Shown here one piece after another: positions 54,939-64,000 of a DNA stretch of 64,000 bases. Source of the DNA: Nelumbo lutea (Eukaryota; Streptophyta; Magnoliopsida; Proteales; Nelumbonaceae); assembly GCA_022828595.1 (NCBI GenBank), contig JAKGHH010000007.1:63042727-63106726 (forward strand), in the 5' to 3' direction. The notes beneath the pieces are model-generated. The model did not search any database. It was not told where the DNA came from and saw nothing but the letters and a program-made list of their open reading frames with translations. A program made the position numbers and the translations under genes. Positions within the stretch are counted from its first letter, which is position 1. The number at the start of each line of letters is the position of its first letter.

Positions 54939-56853
54939 TGTTAGACAGTTTTGTATGCCCTTAGCTTCAATCCGATTTGATGTACTTTTGATTTTTAATG
55001 TAAATAAATAAAGTGCATGTTTGATTCATGTTGTTTGGTATAATTCTGTATAAGACCCTAAAACTAGACACTTATAGAGACTCGTGTTAGTTTTAAATGT
55101 TTACAGCCATTGGATAAGTCTGGGGAGATTTATCCTGCCAAGGCTGATACTGGTGTGCCACCAAGTGTTGGGATGGCCTCTCTTGGCCACCAAGGCACAT
55201 GCAGTATGGGATTACTCGAATCCTTGGACTGGACCAGATTTCCAATATTGCCCTGGACCTTGGAGACAGATGGGAAAAACTAGAAAGTTACACCTGACCT
55301 CTAGACTCGATTATGATACTTCACTAGATGTCGGATCGGGCTGTTTTTGATATGCCAATTAGTGAGATCCTTAGCGGGGGTCAAAACCTGGGCATGTTGG
55401 GGCAGTCTGAGAATTAATCTGAGTGGGTGATCATAGTGATAGGATCAACTCCTTTGTCGGACAAAGGTAATGATCGGGAATGCACTCTCTCTGATGGAAA
55501 CCAAACTTCCGGCAGTTGGTTTCAATAGTTGGAATTTTGTTTTGCCATATATATATATATGGTTTCAAAGTGTTTGCAAATGATTTTAATTCCCGAGATC
55601 CATGTGAGCAGAGAGTGCGGCACTGTTCCTTGCAGCCGAGGGAGAGGTCCTCTCTTGTCGGGCAGTGCTTGATCATTAAGGGCTGAGAGGTTAAGTGTAA
55701 GACCATTTAGGATAGTACCTGATGGGTTAATCTTGCACCTGCCCACAGTCCCTGGGTTTTTATAAGATGGCTTGGCCCAGGGACCACTTAATGTAAGTGT
55801 TGGGCCCATAGGGTTCATGTGATGGGCTCAGGGGTTCATTGAGCTTTTCAGTGAATTCGGATGGGCCTTGTAATAAAGGCTGGGCCGAACCCATGTGCAT
55901 GGTGTGTAGATCAATGCTTCGGTCCCACGCCATACAAAGAAGCTCAACTAGGCAGCAGATTGGAAACAAGTTAAGCACTGAACACTTAATGGGCCAAAAG
56001 CCCATTTCGAGCTGGGCTGATATGACCACCCATCTATGGGGCGGATCTAAGATTAATGTTAGCAAAATGATTGGGTCTTTAACTTTATCCACTCTTGGAG
56101 ACCAAATTCAAATCAGATTTGAATCTAGTAACCTCCTAATAAGATCAGGAGTAAGCTAACTTAATCTGTAGATAGGATTAAGATAATCCCCTATCCAAAT
56201 ACTGATTTGGATTGGGATAACTCATAATTTAGGAGGTTTCTTAATCAAGAAGAAAGAAGGAGAAACCCTAAGAGAGAAAAGATTTTTTCGAACCAAGGGT
56301 GCAAGCAAGAAAGTTTTCTGCGAATTGAGATAGAATCTCATACACACTCCAGAGAGAAGAGAAGCAATTCAGCCATCTTCATCCCAGGAGTTCTCTTCCA
56401 GCCGCCGCCATTCCTTCTTGCAAGATTTGATCTTTGTAGAAGAAAGAAATCAAGAAATCAATTCTTGACATCAGTCTTGCAGAAAAGACTGTAAAAGATT
56501 TGGTGCTCAGAGTTTCCAGAGGGTTCTTGAGAAGGATCCAGTGTGTAGGACGCACTCTGCTGGTTCCGTTCCACCTACAGCTGTGTCATCTTCAGTAGGA
56601 GTGGATCTTGGTGTCCTCTTTAGGCGTGAACACCAAATTTGGGAGATATTGTTTCTCCAGATTAGGTATAATCCTCCCTTTTCTTTTTGTTCAGATCTGG
56701 TTCGATTATGGTTCAAGTAGGATCCTTGAATATTGTATTCTAAATTTAGGGAATACGATTCCCAGTTGGGAGAAGGTAGGAAAATTTTTGAAATTCGCCC
56801 ACCCATTCCGCAATCTTTTTGGCATCCATAAGATGGATCCTACCATTCTTTCA
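54939..56853 (+). repeat. Solo 1.9 kb Copia LTR, copy R3
   Basis: Begins tgttagacag (54939), ends ccattctttca (56853); no internal region, so a solo LTR. It matches R1 (inverse) and R2. Neighbouring bases are cttag (left) and cttgc (right), an imperfect 5-bp duplication. On the minus strand Copia-5 reads EPVGCK before it and stop-VFIVKH after it, matching GCKWVF in relatives; so it inserted inside RT codons of Copia-5. Confidence 0.88.
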
Positions 56854-58302
56854 CTTGCACCCCACTGGTTCCTTCCCTTCGAGAAAATCCACCAACTCCC
56901 AAGTGCCATTTTTGTGTAATGCATCAATCTCTTCCTTCATTGCATCTGTCCATTCATGTTTGGATAAAGCTTCTGGCACATTCTTAGGAACGGGGATACT
57001 GTCAACAGAGGAGAGGAATGCACGATATGAAGATGAAATATGATCATTAGGACACAAAGTGAGAGATAAGATGGTTAGTGGTACAAGATCTAACACCCTT
57101 TCTCTTAGCAATAGGAACATCAAGATCATTAATGACAGGGGAATCAACATTGAGAGGAGTAGGCACATCTATAGAAGCAAGTGTACCTGGCTGATGGGAA
57201 GGATCAACCTCCAATGAAGCCGATGATGTTGGTTGCATAGTGTCAGGTTCCACGGCTCTTGAACTCTGCTGGCATTTTTGGCGGCGAAGAAAGTCACGAA
57301 ATGGAGGGTCAGGTAGAGGAGGTAGTTGAGTCTAAGCCTGTTTCTCCTCAACCCTACTCTCCCCCTGAGGAGAAACCGAGAAGAAAGGTTGATTCTCGAA
57401 GGACACATATATTGAGCAACAGTACCCCTTTTGAGATAGAGGGTAACCAAGATACAAGGAATAGCACGAGGATCAAGTTTACCCCGAGTAGGAGACAAAT
57501 TATGAACAAAGCAACGACACCCAAAAACACGCATTGGAATGGGAAACAACAGAGCTGTAGGAAACAAAAGATGATGTGGGGCCTTATACTCTAGTAACCG
57601 AGAGGGCATACGGTTGATGATGTATGTAGCACACAGAACAACATCCATCCAAAAGCGCTTCAAAACATTCATATGGATTAACAAGCCATAAGCTACTTCA
57701 AGAAGATGACAATTTTTTCTTTCAGCAACACCGTTTTGTTGAGGTGTCCTAGCACAAGAGCTTCGTTGAAGTGATCCACTCGAAGCAAAGAATTTTGTGA
57801 GATCACTATGGAAGTATTCCTTTGCATTGTCCGACTGGAAAATATGGATTTTAGTTTGAAACTGAGTGAACACCTTGCGTTGAAAGTCTTTCACAATTTT
57901 AGGCACTTCCTCTCTAGATCGCATAGGGTAAACCCAAGTATATCTAGAGTAGTCATCAATCAAAGTAATGAAATACTTATGTCCAGCCCCAGTAGGTAGA
58001 GTAACAGGGCCCTAAACATCATAATAGACAATATGGAACGAAAATTCAGATCTTTTATTTCTTAAAGGAAAAGAACTTCTACAATGTTTTCTCAATTGAC
58101 ATGTCTGACACTGCAACTTACTAACCGACAAAGACTTAAATAATTTTGGAAACATAACTTTTAATGACCGACTATGCCATAAGTAGGCTTGAATCTTATT
58201 GGACAAACTCAAGGACTCTGTAGCCACAAGACTAGCCTTCTTCTCCAACACATAGAGGCCATCCACCATGCTTCCTCTACCAATCGTCTTCCCTGAGGCC
58301 AA
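56854..58302 (-). pseudogene. Copia-5 integrase and RT start (broken)
   Basis: Minus strand. 58302-58012: HSRSLKVMFPKLF and CQTCQLRKHCRSSFPL (zinc-binding part). 57963-57550: [74 protein letters not shown]. Linker, then RT start [39 protein letters not shown] at 56854. A few frameshifts; integrase is the most intact in the window. Confidence 0.88.
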
Positions 58303-58487
58303 ATCCTAAAACACACATGAAGACGGAAAGAAAGTAACTGAACAATTCAAGGAGTGAGTAATACTACTAATGGAAAGCATATTTATAGGTAATTTAGGAA
58401 CATGTAGTACGTTAGAAAGGGTAAGGCCGAGTGGGAGAGATACAGTTCCTTGGCCGGCTATGTTGGAGAAAGAGCCATTAGCTAGTC

Positions 58488-59708
58488 TCACCTTATCTCT
58501 CCAGAGAGAAGATTGTATGCCTGAAATAAATTTGACTTACCGGTCATGTGGTTTGAGGCTCCAGAGTCAATTACCCAAGGGGAATCAAAGGTATGAGATG
58601 ACACATGGAAGGCAGGGGTAGTGTTACCTGAAGCAGATGCAAAAGAGGTAGGAGTAGGACCAGTATCCATCTGGCGAAGAGTCCTACTATATAACTCCAA
58701 ATGGTTACAGAAGGGGTTGATGATCTTTTCCTTAGGGTCAGAACTGGGATGCCTTTCCTGAGTTACCATGGGACTAGTCTCTTGAGATGCCATATTAGCT
58801 GAGTTATACCTTCTTTGATTCTGCTGACTTGGTTTCTTGCCCTGATCAATTGTTGACTTCTTACCCAAATCCTGTGCCCATGTAGGTTTTCCATGTGAGA
58901 TCCTAGCAGGTATCTATGGTGTGTCTTGCCTTCTGGTAGTGAGTGCATCAAAGCTTACTCTTATCATTTGTTCTCTTCTGAGAGTCACCCTTCTTAAAAC
59001 CACCTCCAACATTAGTATCTGAACTTCCCCAGACAGCTAGAGCAACTGGCTCCCCCTCTGTAGAATTCATCACATTTCTTCTACTTTTTTCTGACTGAAC
59101 CAAGGCATAAACCTCCTGAACTAATGGCAAGTCTTTACTTCCCAAGATCTGCACCCTGATGGACTCATATGAAGGATTCAGCCCCAAGAGGAAGGCAAAT
59201 ACCTGTTGCTGAGATACAAGTGATTTGTATGCCTTTGCATCCTCATCACACTTCCAGTTAACATTCTGATAGTGATCAAGTTCTTTCCATACTAATGTCA
59301 GATCCGAATAGTACACCGAGAGACTCCTTTCTCCCTGCTTACAAGTGGACAATTTAGCTTACAAGTGGACAATTTAGCTTACAGTTGGTATATCTTGGCA
59401 TAGTGTCTCTGCTCTGAATAGGTGGACTTTGCTTGTTCCCATATTTCACAAGCAGTTTCATCCCACATAAAAGTTTTTCTCACCTGTGGCAGCATGGAAA
59501 CCAAGAGCCAAGACATCACCATACTATTTTCTTGGTTCCATCTATCATATTCAACATTTCCGCACTTCGGTTCTTTCACTTTCCCATTGATGTATCCTAT
59601 TTTTCCCCTAGCAGTGATGTAGAGTTTTATTCCCCTAGACCATTCAAGGTAATTCAGACCATCAAAGGGAATGACAGCCATGGGGAAACTCATATCCATT
59701 CCCCCCAC
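58488..59708 (-). pseudogene. Copia-5 gag and protease (broken)
   Basis: Gag 59708-59379 (MAVIPFDGLNYLEWSRGIKL) and 59352-58948 (GERSLSVYYSDLTLVWKELD, AFLLGLNPSYESIRVQILGS). A 20-bp tandem repeat at 59341-59380 shifts the frame between the two. Protease in 58868-58488: SPWVIDSGASNHMTG. Confidence 0.88.
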
Positions 59709-60347
59709 TTACCCCATTTTCATTTCCAGAAATCCCTGAAGTAGCAGAATTCTCAGAAGACATGGTCAACACAGAATTTTTTTTATCGAAAAACTTCAAC
59801 TTAGGATCCCTCCTTATATCAAAACAAAAAACTCCACACACAACAAGTGATTAGTCCACCCACATTGCAGTTTTTGGACTTAATTTGAGCACAAGACCAG
59901 CACCAATTTCCAGAATAAACAAGATGACAGATCTGATTTTCAGACCTGTACGGAATAGTAGTCCCAACCTACTAGTTTTCTCAGCAGATCTACAAGCAAT
60001 AATCACAAGGGGAGATCCTTACACACAAGGCATCAAGCCAACAAGTATAGAAAATAGGTCGTACGTGACCTACAACAACCTTTCACAGGTACAAGATCAC
60101 ACGATCCAAAACAAACAGAGGAAAAACCTCACAAGGGTGTGCCAACATTCAGTGGTTTAGGTCCATTCATTTTCCTCTTGGTACACGACCAAGGGAAGAG
60201 AAGAAAAGAAAAGAAAAAAATGGGGTCGTACCAGCTGCAAGTCTGATTCGAACAACCCAGATGTACTCCTCTGTTCCGCCCAGATTCAGCAATTTAGAGA
60301 AGACACTTGATCACCCAGATTCAATGGCCACGCTCTGATACCATCTT
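59709..60347 (-). other. Copia-5 5' leader and primer site
   Basis: Non-coding leader with ctctgatacca (60333-60343, primer site on the minus strand) next to the LTR. No gene. Confidence 0.65.
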
Positions 60348-60595
60348 TGACAGTAAATCTGATTGAAAGTTACAGCAAAGAGAAGAGAAGAGAAGAGAAA
60401 AGAAGAAGGAAGAAGTGTTGAGGCAATGGAACAGTACTAATGGCGCCAGCTTCATTATAATATATAGGGCAAAAAAATAAGAAGGGAAATGACCCTTGTG
60501 CCCCTACTAAGTGATAATACAAAAATAGATTAAAATAAAAAAGGCTTTAATCAGCCAAACAGACCCTAACAAACATAAAATCAATTATTTTAACA
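60348..60595 (-). repeat. Copia-5 5' LTR
   Basis: 248 bp, plus-strand start tgacagtaaatctg, end ttattttaaca. Confidence 0.85.
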
Positions 60596-60600
60596 CTTTC

Positions 60601-62530
60601 AACAAACACCATTCTGCTGTGGACTATAGGAACAACTGCTCTGATGGACAACACCATATTCTAACAGATACGAAGGAAGGTGTTTTTCAAAATATTCCCT
60701 GGCATTGTTTGGTCTGAACACCTTTATTTGTATTCAAAACTGTGTTAGCACCATCTGATGAAATTGCCTTACCAAGGATGGTACCTCATATCGGGATCTC
60801 ATTAAGTAAATCCAAGAATTTCGAGAATAATAATCCATAAATAAGAGAAAATATTGATAATAACATATAGAAAGAACATGATAAGGTCCCCACACATTAG
60901 AATGAATAACATCAAAAGGAAATGAACATATTTTATTACTAGCTTTAAAGGAATGTCTACAATGTTTTCCAAGTTGACAACCTTCACACTCCAGACTTGA
61001 TAAATTAATAGACTCAAAAAGCTTTGGAAACAAGAAACTCAAGTAAGAAAAAGACAAATGACCTAAACAATTATGCCAAAGCATAATCTAACTCACAGAC
61101 CCTGATTCAATATCCCTGCTGAAATGATGACCCTGATGAGGAGGAAGCACATACAAGAGGTAGATTCCATTCACTTCACGACCACTCCCAATTGTCCTCT
61201 TTGAATCCAGATCCTACAAGACACAATGACCAGGAGAATAAATTACTGAACAATTCAGGTTCTTAGTCAAACTACTAATAGATAACAGGTTAGTACTCAA
61301 TCTGGGAACATGAAGGATAGAGGGAAGGGAAATGGAATCATTAATCTTGACAAACCCCTTCCCAGCAATGGGAACATGAGATCCATCAGTTGTGGAGACT
61401 GCCTCTACCAGAACAAAACTGGTAAGAGGAAAAGATAGTAGAACTATGGGTCATGTGCTCTGAGGCTCCAGAATCTATAATCCAATGAGGTCCCTCCTTA
61501 CCTGTAGTAGAAACATAATTTGCAATGGCATGTGAACTACCTGTGTAAGCAAAGGAAGTAGAGTGTGCTCCACTAGAACCGCTGTACCTGGCTGTCCATC
61601 TGTTACTGAATTAGAACTTACTATATCCTGCTGATTCAGGAACTGCTCATATCTCTCAAATTCGGCCCTCATTCCAACAACTGCAACAAACTCAAGAGTA
61701 GCTGTAGTGGGAGGGGCTGGTATGTCACCAGTGACTGCCATGTGAGCATTTTCCATCTAGATTTTGAGTCTATTTGGCACTAGATGAGAATGAAGCTTCC
61801 AACAAGTATCTCTTGTGTGTTTAGGCTTCTTACAGTAGTCACAAATCAAATCATTTTTGTCTTCCTTCTTGATTTCACTGCCACCCCGGTCTCCACTTTG
61901 TTTAGGTCTCACAGTGCTAACCATGGCTGATTGATCAAACCTAGAATTCTTCATCATCACATTTCTCCTGCTCTCTTCCCCTGACACAAAGGCATTTGTC
62001 TAGGAGAGAGTAACACTGTCCCTGGAAAGAATGTGTTGTCTTGCAATATCATATTCGGGATTAAGGCCAGCAAGAAATTCAAACATCCTATACTCCTCTA
62101 GGAGCTTCTGGTAGGTAGCTGCATCCTTAGTGGTTTCCCAAACAACTGTCTCCAAATGGTCAATCTCCTGCCACAGGGTTTTAAGGACTGAAAAGTAAAC
62201 AGCAATAGGTCTATCTCCCTGCCTTGTAGCAATAATCTGATTTCTCAACTGATAAGTCCTAGCAGCATTCTCCCTCTGTGAATAGGTTTCTGCAACCCCA
62301 TCTCATATTTCCTTGGTTGTATTTGCCCACAAAAAGTTTTTACTTATATGGGGCAGCATGGAATTACACAGCCAAGTCATCGCCATATAATTTTCATGTA
62401 CCCACCGGGAGCTGTAGTTTCGGGTTTCACTTCTCAGCAGTGATATACCCCAACTTCCCACGAATCATCAAATGGCCATCTTTGCAGATTGTGACCATTC
62501 TAAGTAATTTGGACCATCCAACTTAACTAT
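60601..62530 (-). pseudogene. Copia-6 gag, protease and integrase start (broken)
   Basis: Integrase: 61084-60734 (LWHNCLGHLSFSYLSFLFPK, CEGCQLGKHCRHSF) and NAREYFEKHLPSYLLEYGVV ending SPQQNGV at 60601, where Copia-5 begins. Protease near 61480: [14 protein letters not shown]. Zinc-knuckle-like [18 protein letters not shown] at about 61850-61800. Gag 62248-62000 (PIAVYFSVLKTLWQEIDHLE, FLAGLNPEYDIARQHILS). Confidence 0.87.
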
Positions 62531-63120
62531 AGTAATGGTTTAGCCCCGAAAAGGTCTCCAGCACCTCCTTCTCACTGGTCCCATTTCACTCCCGGCTTGT
62601 TTTCAACTCCATTACCCTCCATAATTAACAAAAAGGGGGTAGAAGGTTACTGTAATATGCAAGAATATCAAATAAATCACTTTTGGTACCAACGACACCC
62701 TTGGGGTGCCCTAGATGGTCCTCCCACAAAAGATTCCTTTCCTGCGAGATTGGAGAAGAGAGAGAAGAGGCAGCCACTGCTCCAGAAACCTCCAAAACAG
62801 GTAGACTTGACCCGCCCCCCTCAAAAAACATCCAAGTAACCCTAAAAAAAATTTATACGGCGCCAACTTCCTAGGTCAAAATTGAAGAGTCCCAACACGA
62901 AAACAGGAATCTCTCCCTTTCTCCAGCTTTCTCTTGATTTTGACTGAGAAACCCTAGACCAGCTACAAGGCAAAAACAGAATCCACTAAAAAATCCTAAA
63001 AACTGGGCTTACTCTGAGATCTATCGATCAGCCTCTTAAATCACCCATGCAGTTCGGCCGAAGCTAGGGAATGCGTGATAAGAACAGGCTCAAGGAACCT
63101 CTCGACCTACCTCTGATACC
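62531..63120 (-). other. Copia-6 5' leader
   Basis: Untranslated leader between the 5' LTR and gag. Nothing coding is recognised. Confidence 0.6.
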
Positions 63121-63496
63121 TGAAGTAGAAATCACTGATTGCAGTTTTTACGATAAAACTTTCTTGTGAAGAGAATACGAAGAAGAGAGATGAAGATTTG
63201 CAGCAGTAAGAGAAGAAAAGAGGAGAAGAAAAGGCAGAAGGATTCAAACCCAGAATTGAATTAGTTTCTAGCCACCAGCCCCTCCTTGTATTGATATACT
63301 CAACTTAAAAGATATAAGAGATTACAAGAATGCCCATAGTAAGGGCGGCTAACTTAAGTAGGACTGAACAGTTACAACTTAAAAAACATAAACTAGATGG
63401 GCCTAAAGCCCAACAACTCATCTAACTTAAAAACCTAAAAATAAGAAACAAAATTAACTGAGCCCAATAACTAGTACAATTGGCCCAACCTCATCA
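63121..63496 (-). repeat. Copia-6 5' LTR (376 bp)
   Basis: Plus-strand start tgaagtagaaatc directly after ctctgatacc (primer site, lacking one base of the usual ctctgatacca), end cccaacctcatca. Confidence 0.88.
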
Positions 63497-64000
63497 GTAA
63501 AAGCAATGTAAAACTCCATTCGCTGATAGTGGGTATCAAGCAACCATCTCTGTTAACACCTAATAAGTAACTCAGCTACCACCGATGGTCCCCCTTGATA
63601 ATATGAGATCTGATAATCCACATTTATAGAGTAAAAAAGGATAATAATAATGACTTCTTGTGTTTGTCTCTACATCTACCATTCTCAGTAAATCCAATCT
63701 TTGGGGAACAGCTCCACACAGTAAGCAGCATGAATTGCCTGTTCACCAAAAATCTTACCTAGTAAACAACGTTGCCACTTGCCTTTATCATTCCTCCTTT
63801 CTTTGAAGAGTAAAAGAAAAGATTTCATTAAATAAAAAAAAAAAAAAGAAAGATACAAACAGAAGAGGTGTCAAGGTGACACGCCCAGCAAATTTATATA
63901 AAAAATTGTTCAATACATTATAGCTCTTGAATTTCAAGTACTATCCAGAAGCATCACCCCCAAATCTGAATCTATTAACCGCTGGTTAAACTCAGGGAGC
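63497..64000. other. Right window end: degraded transposon sequence
   Basis: On the minus strand a short frame around 63790-63690 (KIFGEQAIHAAYCVELFP) resembles the FWGEAIHTA..LNR block of Copia integrase, but too short to be sure. A poly(T)-like run with ttaaataaaa (63825-63850) could be the A tail of a minus-strand LINE that continues past 64000. No PIGO exon is seen. Confidence 0.35.

Larger units (their letters stand above)
54019..60595 (-). mobile_element. Copia-5: Copia nested in the integrase of Copia-6
   Basis: LTRs about 54019-54273 and 60348-60595, similar over the (gaa/aga)-rich start, gttgaggcaatggaacagtac, gccagcttcattataat and the end aaatcaattatttta(g/a)(c)a. Polypurine tract on the minus strand beside the left LTR (acttgagggggagagt, 54287-54277 region), primer site tggtatcagagc (60343-60332) beside the right LTR. 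Gag to RT runs 59708-56854; RNase H is at 54930-54290; the 1.9 kb solo LTR 54939-56853 separates them. Copia-6 integrase residues SPQQNGV end on the right of it and WHSKEIVEIARS begin on its left. Confidence 0.9.
51371..63496 (-). mobile_element. Copia-6: outer Copia of a three-level nest
   Basis: LTRs 51371-51713 and 63121-63496, clearly similar (shared blocks gtagaaatcact, cttgtgaagagaa, gccaccagcccct, agagattacaagaatgccc). A polypurine tract (cttgagggggag on the minus strand) adjoins the left LTR and a primer-like ggtatcagagg (63120-63110) the right one. Coding order on the minus strand: gag 62530-61757, protease near 61470, integrase 61084-60601 then 54018-53853, RT 53476-52307, RNase H 52200-51714. 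Integrase is split by Copia-5. No matching 5-bp target duplication is visible. Confidence 0.9.

Noticed and set aside
51366..63501. Target duplication of Copia-6
   Set aside because: Flanks aaagg and gtaaa do not match, so the insertion borders rest on LTR alignment only.
63690..63790. Exon of PIGO or another gene at the right end
   Set aside because: The short frame KIFGEQAIHAAYCVELFP fits Copia integrase better than PIG-O, and it has no convincing splice borders.

Overview
This is a plant nuclear genomic window, most likely from a woody angiosperm with a repeat-rich genome. It holds split genes with GT..AG introns, L1-type LINEs whose ORF1 carries a plant-type zinc knuckle, many Ty1/copia elements with the tRNA-iMet primer site, a hAT transposon with a BED finger, and CACTA and Mutator-like termini. 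I cannot name the species from sequence alone. Only two host genes are recognisable, and transposons fill nearly everything else. I did not find an undescribed cellular system; the interest lies in the nested insertion history and in some RNA and junction structures.

Layout, left half. 1-3096: 5'-truncated LINE (LINE-1, +). 3160-3288: one end of a CACTA element. 3468-12562: plus-strand ZFN-type CCCH zinc-finger gene, here decayed, with a tandem duplication at its 5' side and a 5.6 kb last intron that holds two LINE 3' ends. 12563-14767: AT-rich spacer with a fold-back element and an unidentified coding-like remnant. 14768-15154: short antisense LINE-5. 15163-22727: hAT transposon inserted exactly in the target duplication of LINE-5, and itself interrupted by a partial Copia element (17479-20896) and a Mutator-like element (21197-22009). 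22932-23237: a hAT-like MITE. 25089-25902: gypsy-type LTR debris forming a large hairpin.

Layout, right half. 26822-42728 (minus strand): the last eight exons (545 codons) of PIGO/GPI13, the ER enzyme that adds ethanolamine phosphate to GPI anchors. All eight join in frame. One 12.3 kb intron contains LINE-2 (28209-40070, with a perfect 17-bp target duplication), which was later split by Copia-1 (32952-39849, minus), which in turn contains an inverted truncated Copia-2 (34064-36255, plus). The next intron of PIGO upstream has no exon in the remaining 21 kb. That stretch holds a tRNA-derived SINE (43228-43381), LINE-3, Copia-3, half of Copia-4, an ORF1 fragment of LINE-4, and a three-level nest: Copia-6 (51371-63496) contains Copia-5 (54019-60595), which contains a 1.9 kb solo LTR (54939-56853) of the Copia-4 family.

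The insertion order can be read from junctions where the host element's reading frame continues on both sides. Almost every transposon ORF is broken by stops, frameshifts or deletions, so the copies present look immobile. The PIGO exons and splice sites are intact, so the gene could still be expressed if transcription and splicing cross the very long introns.
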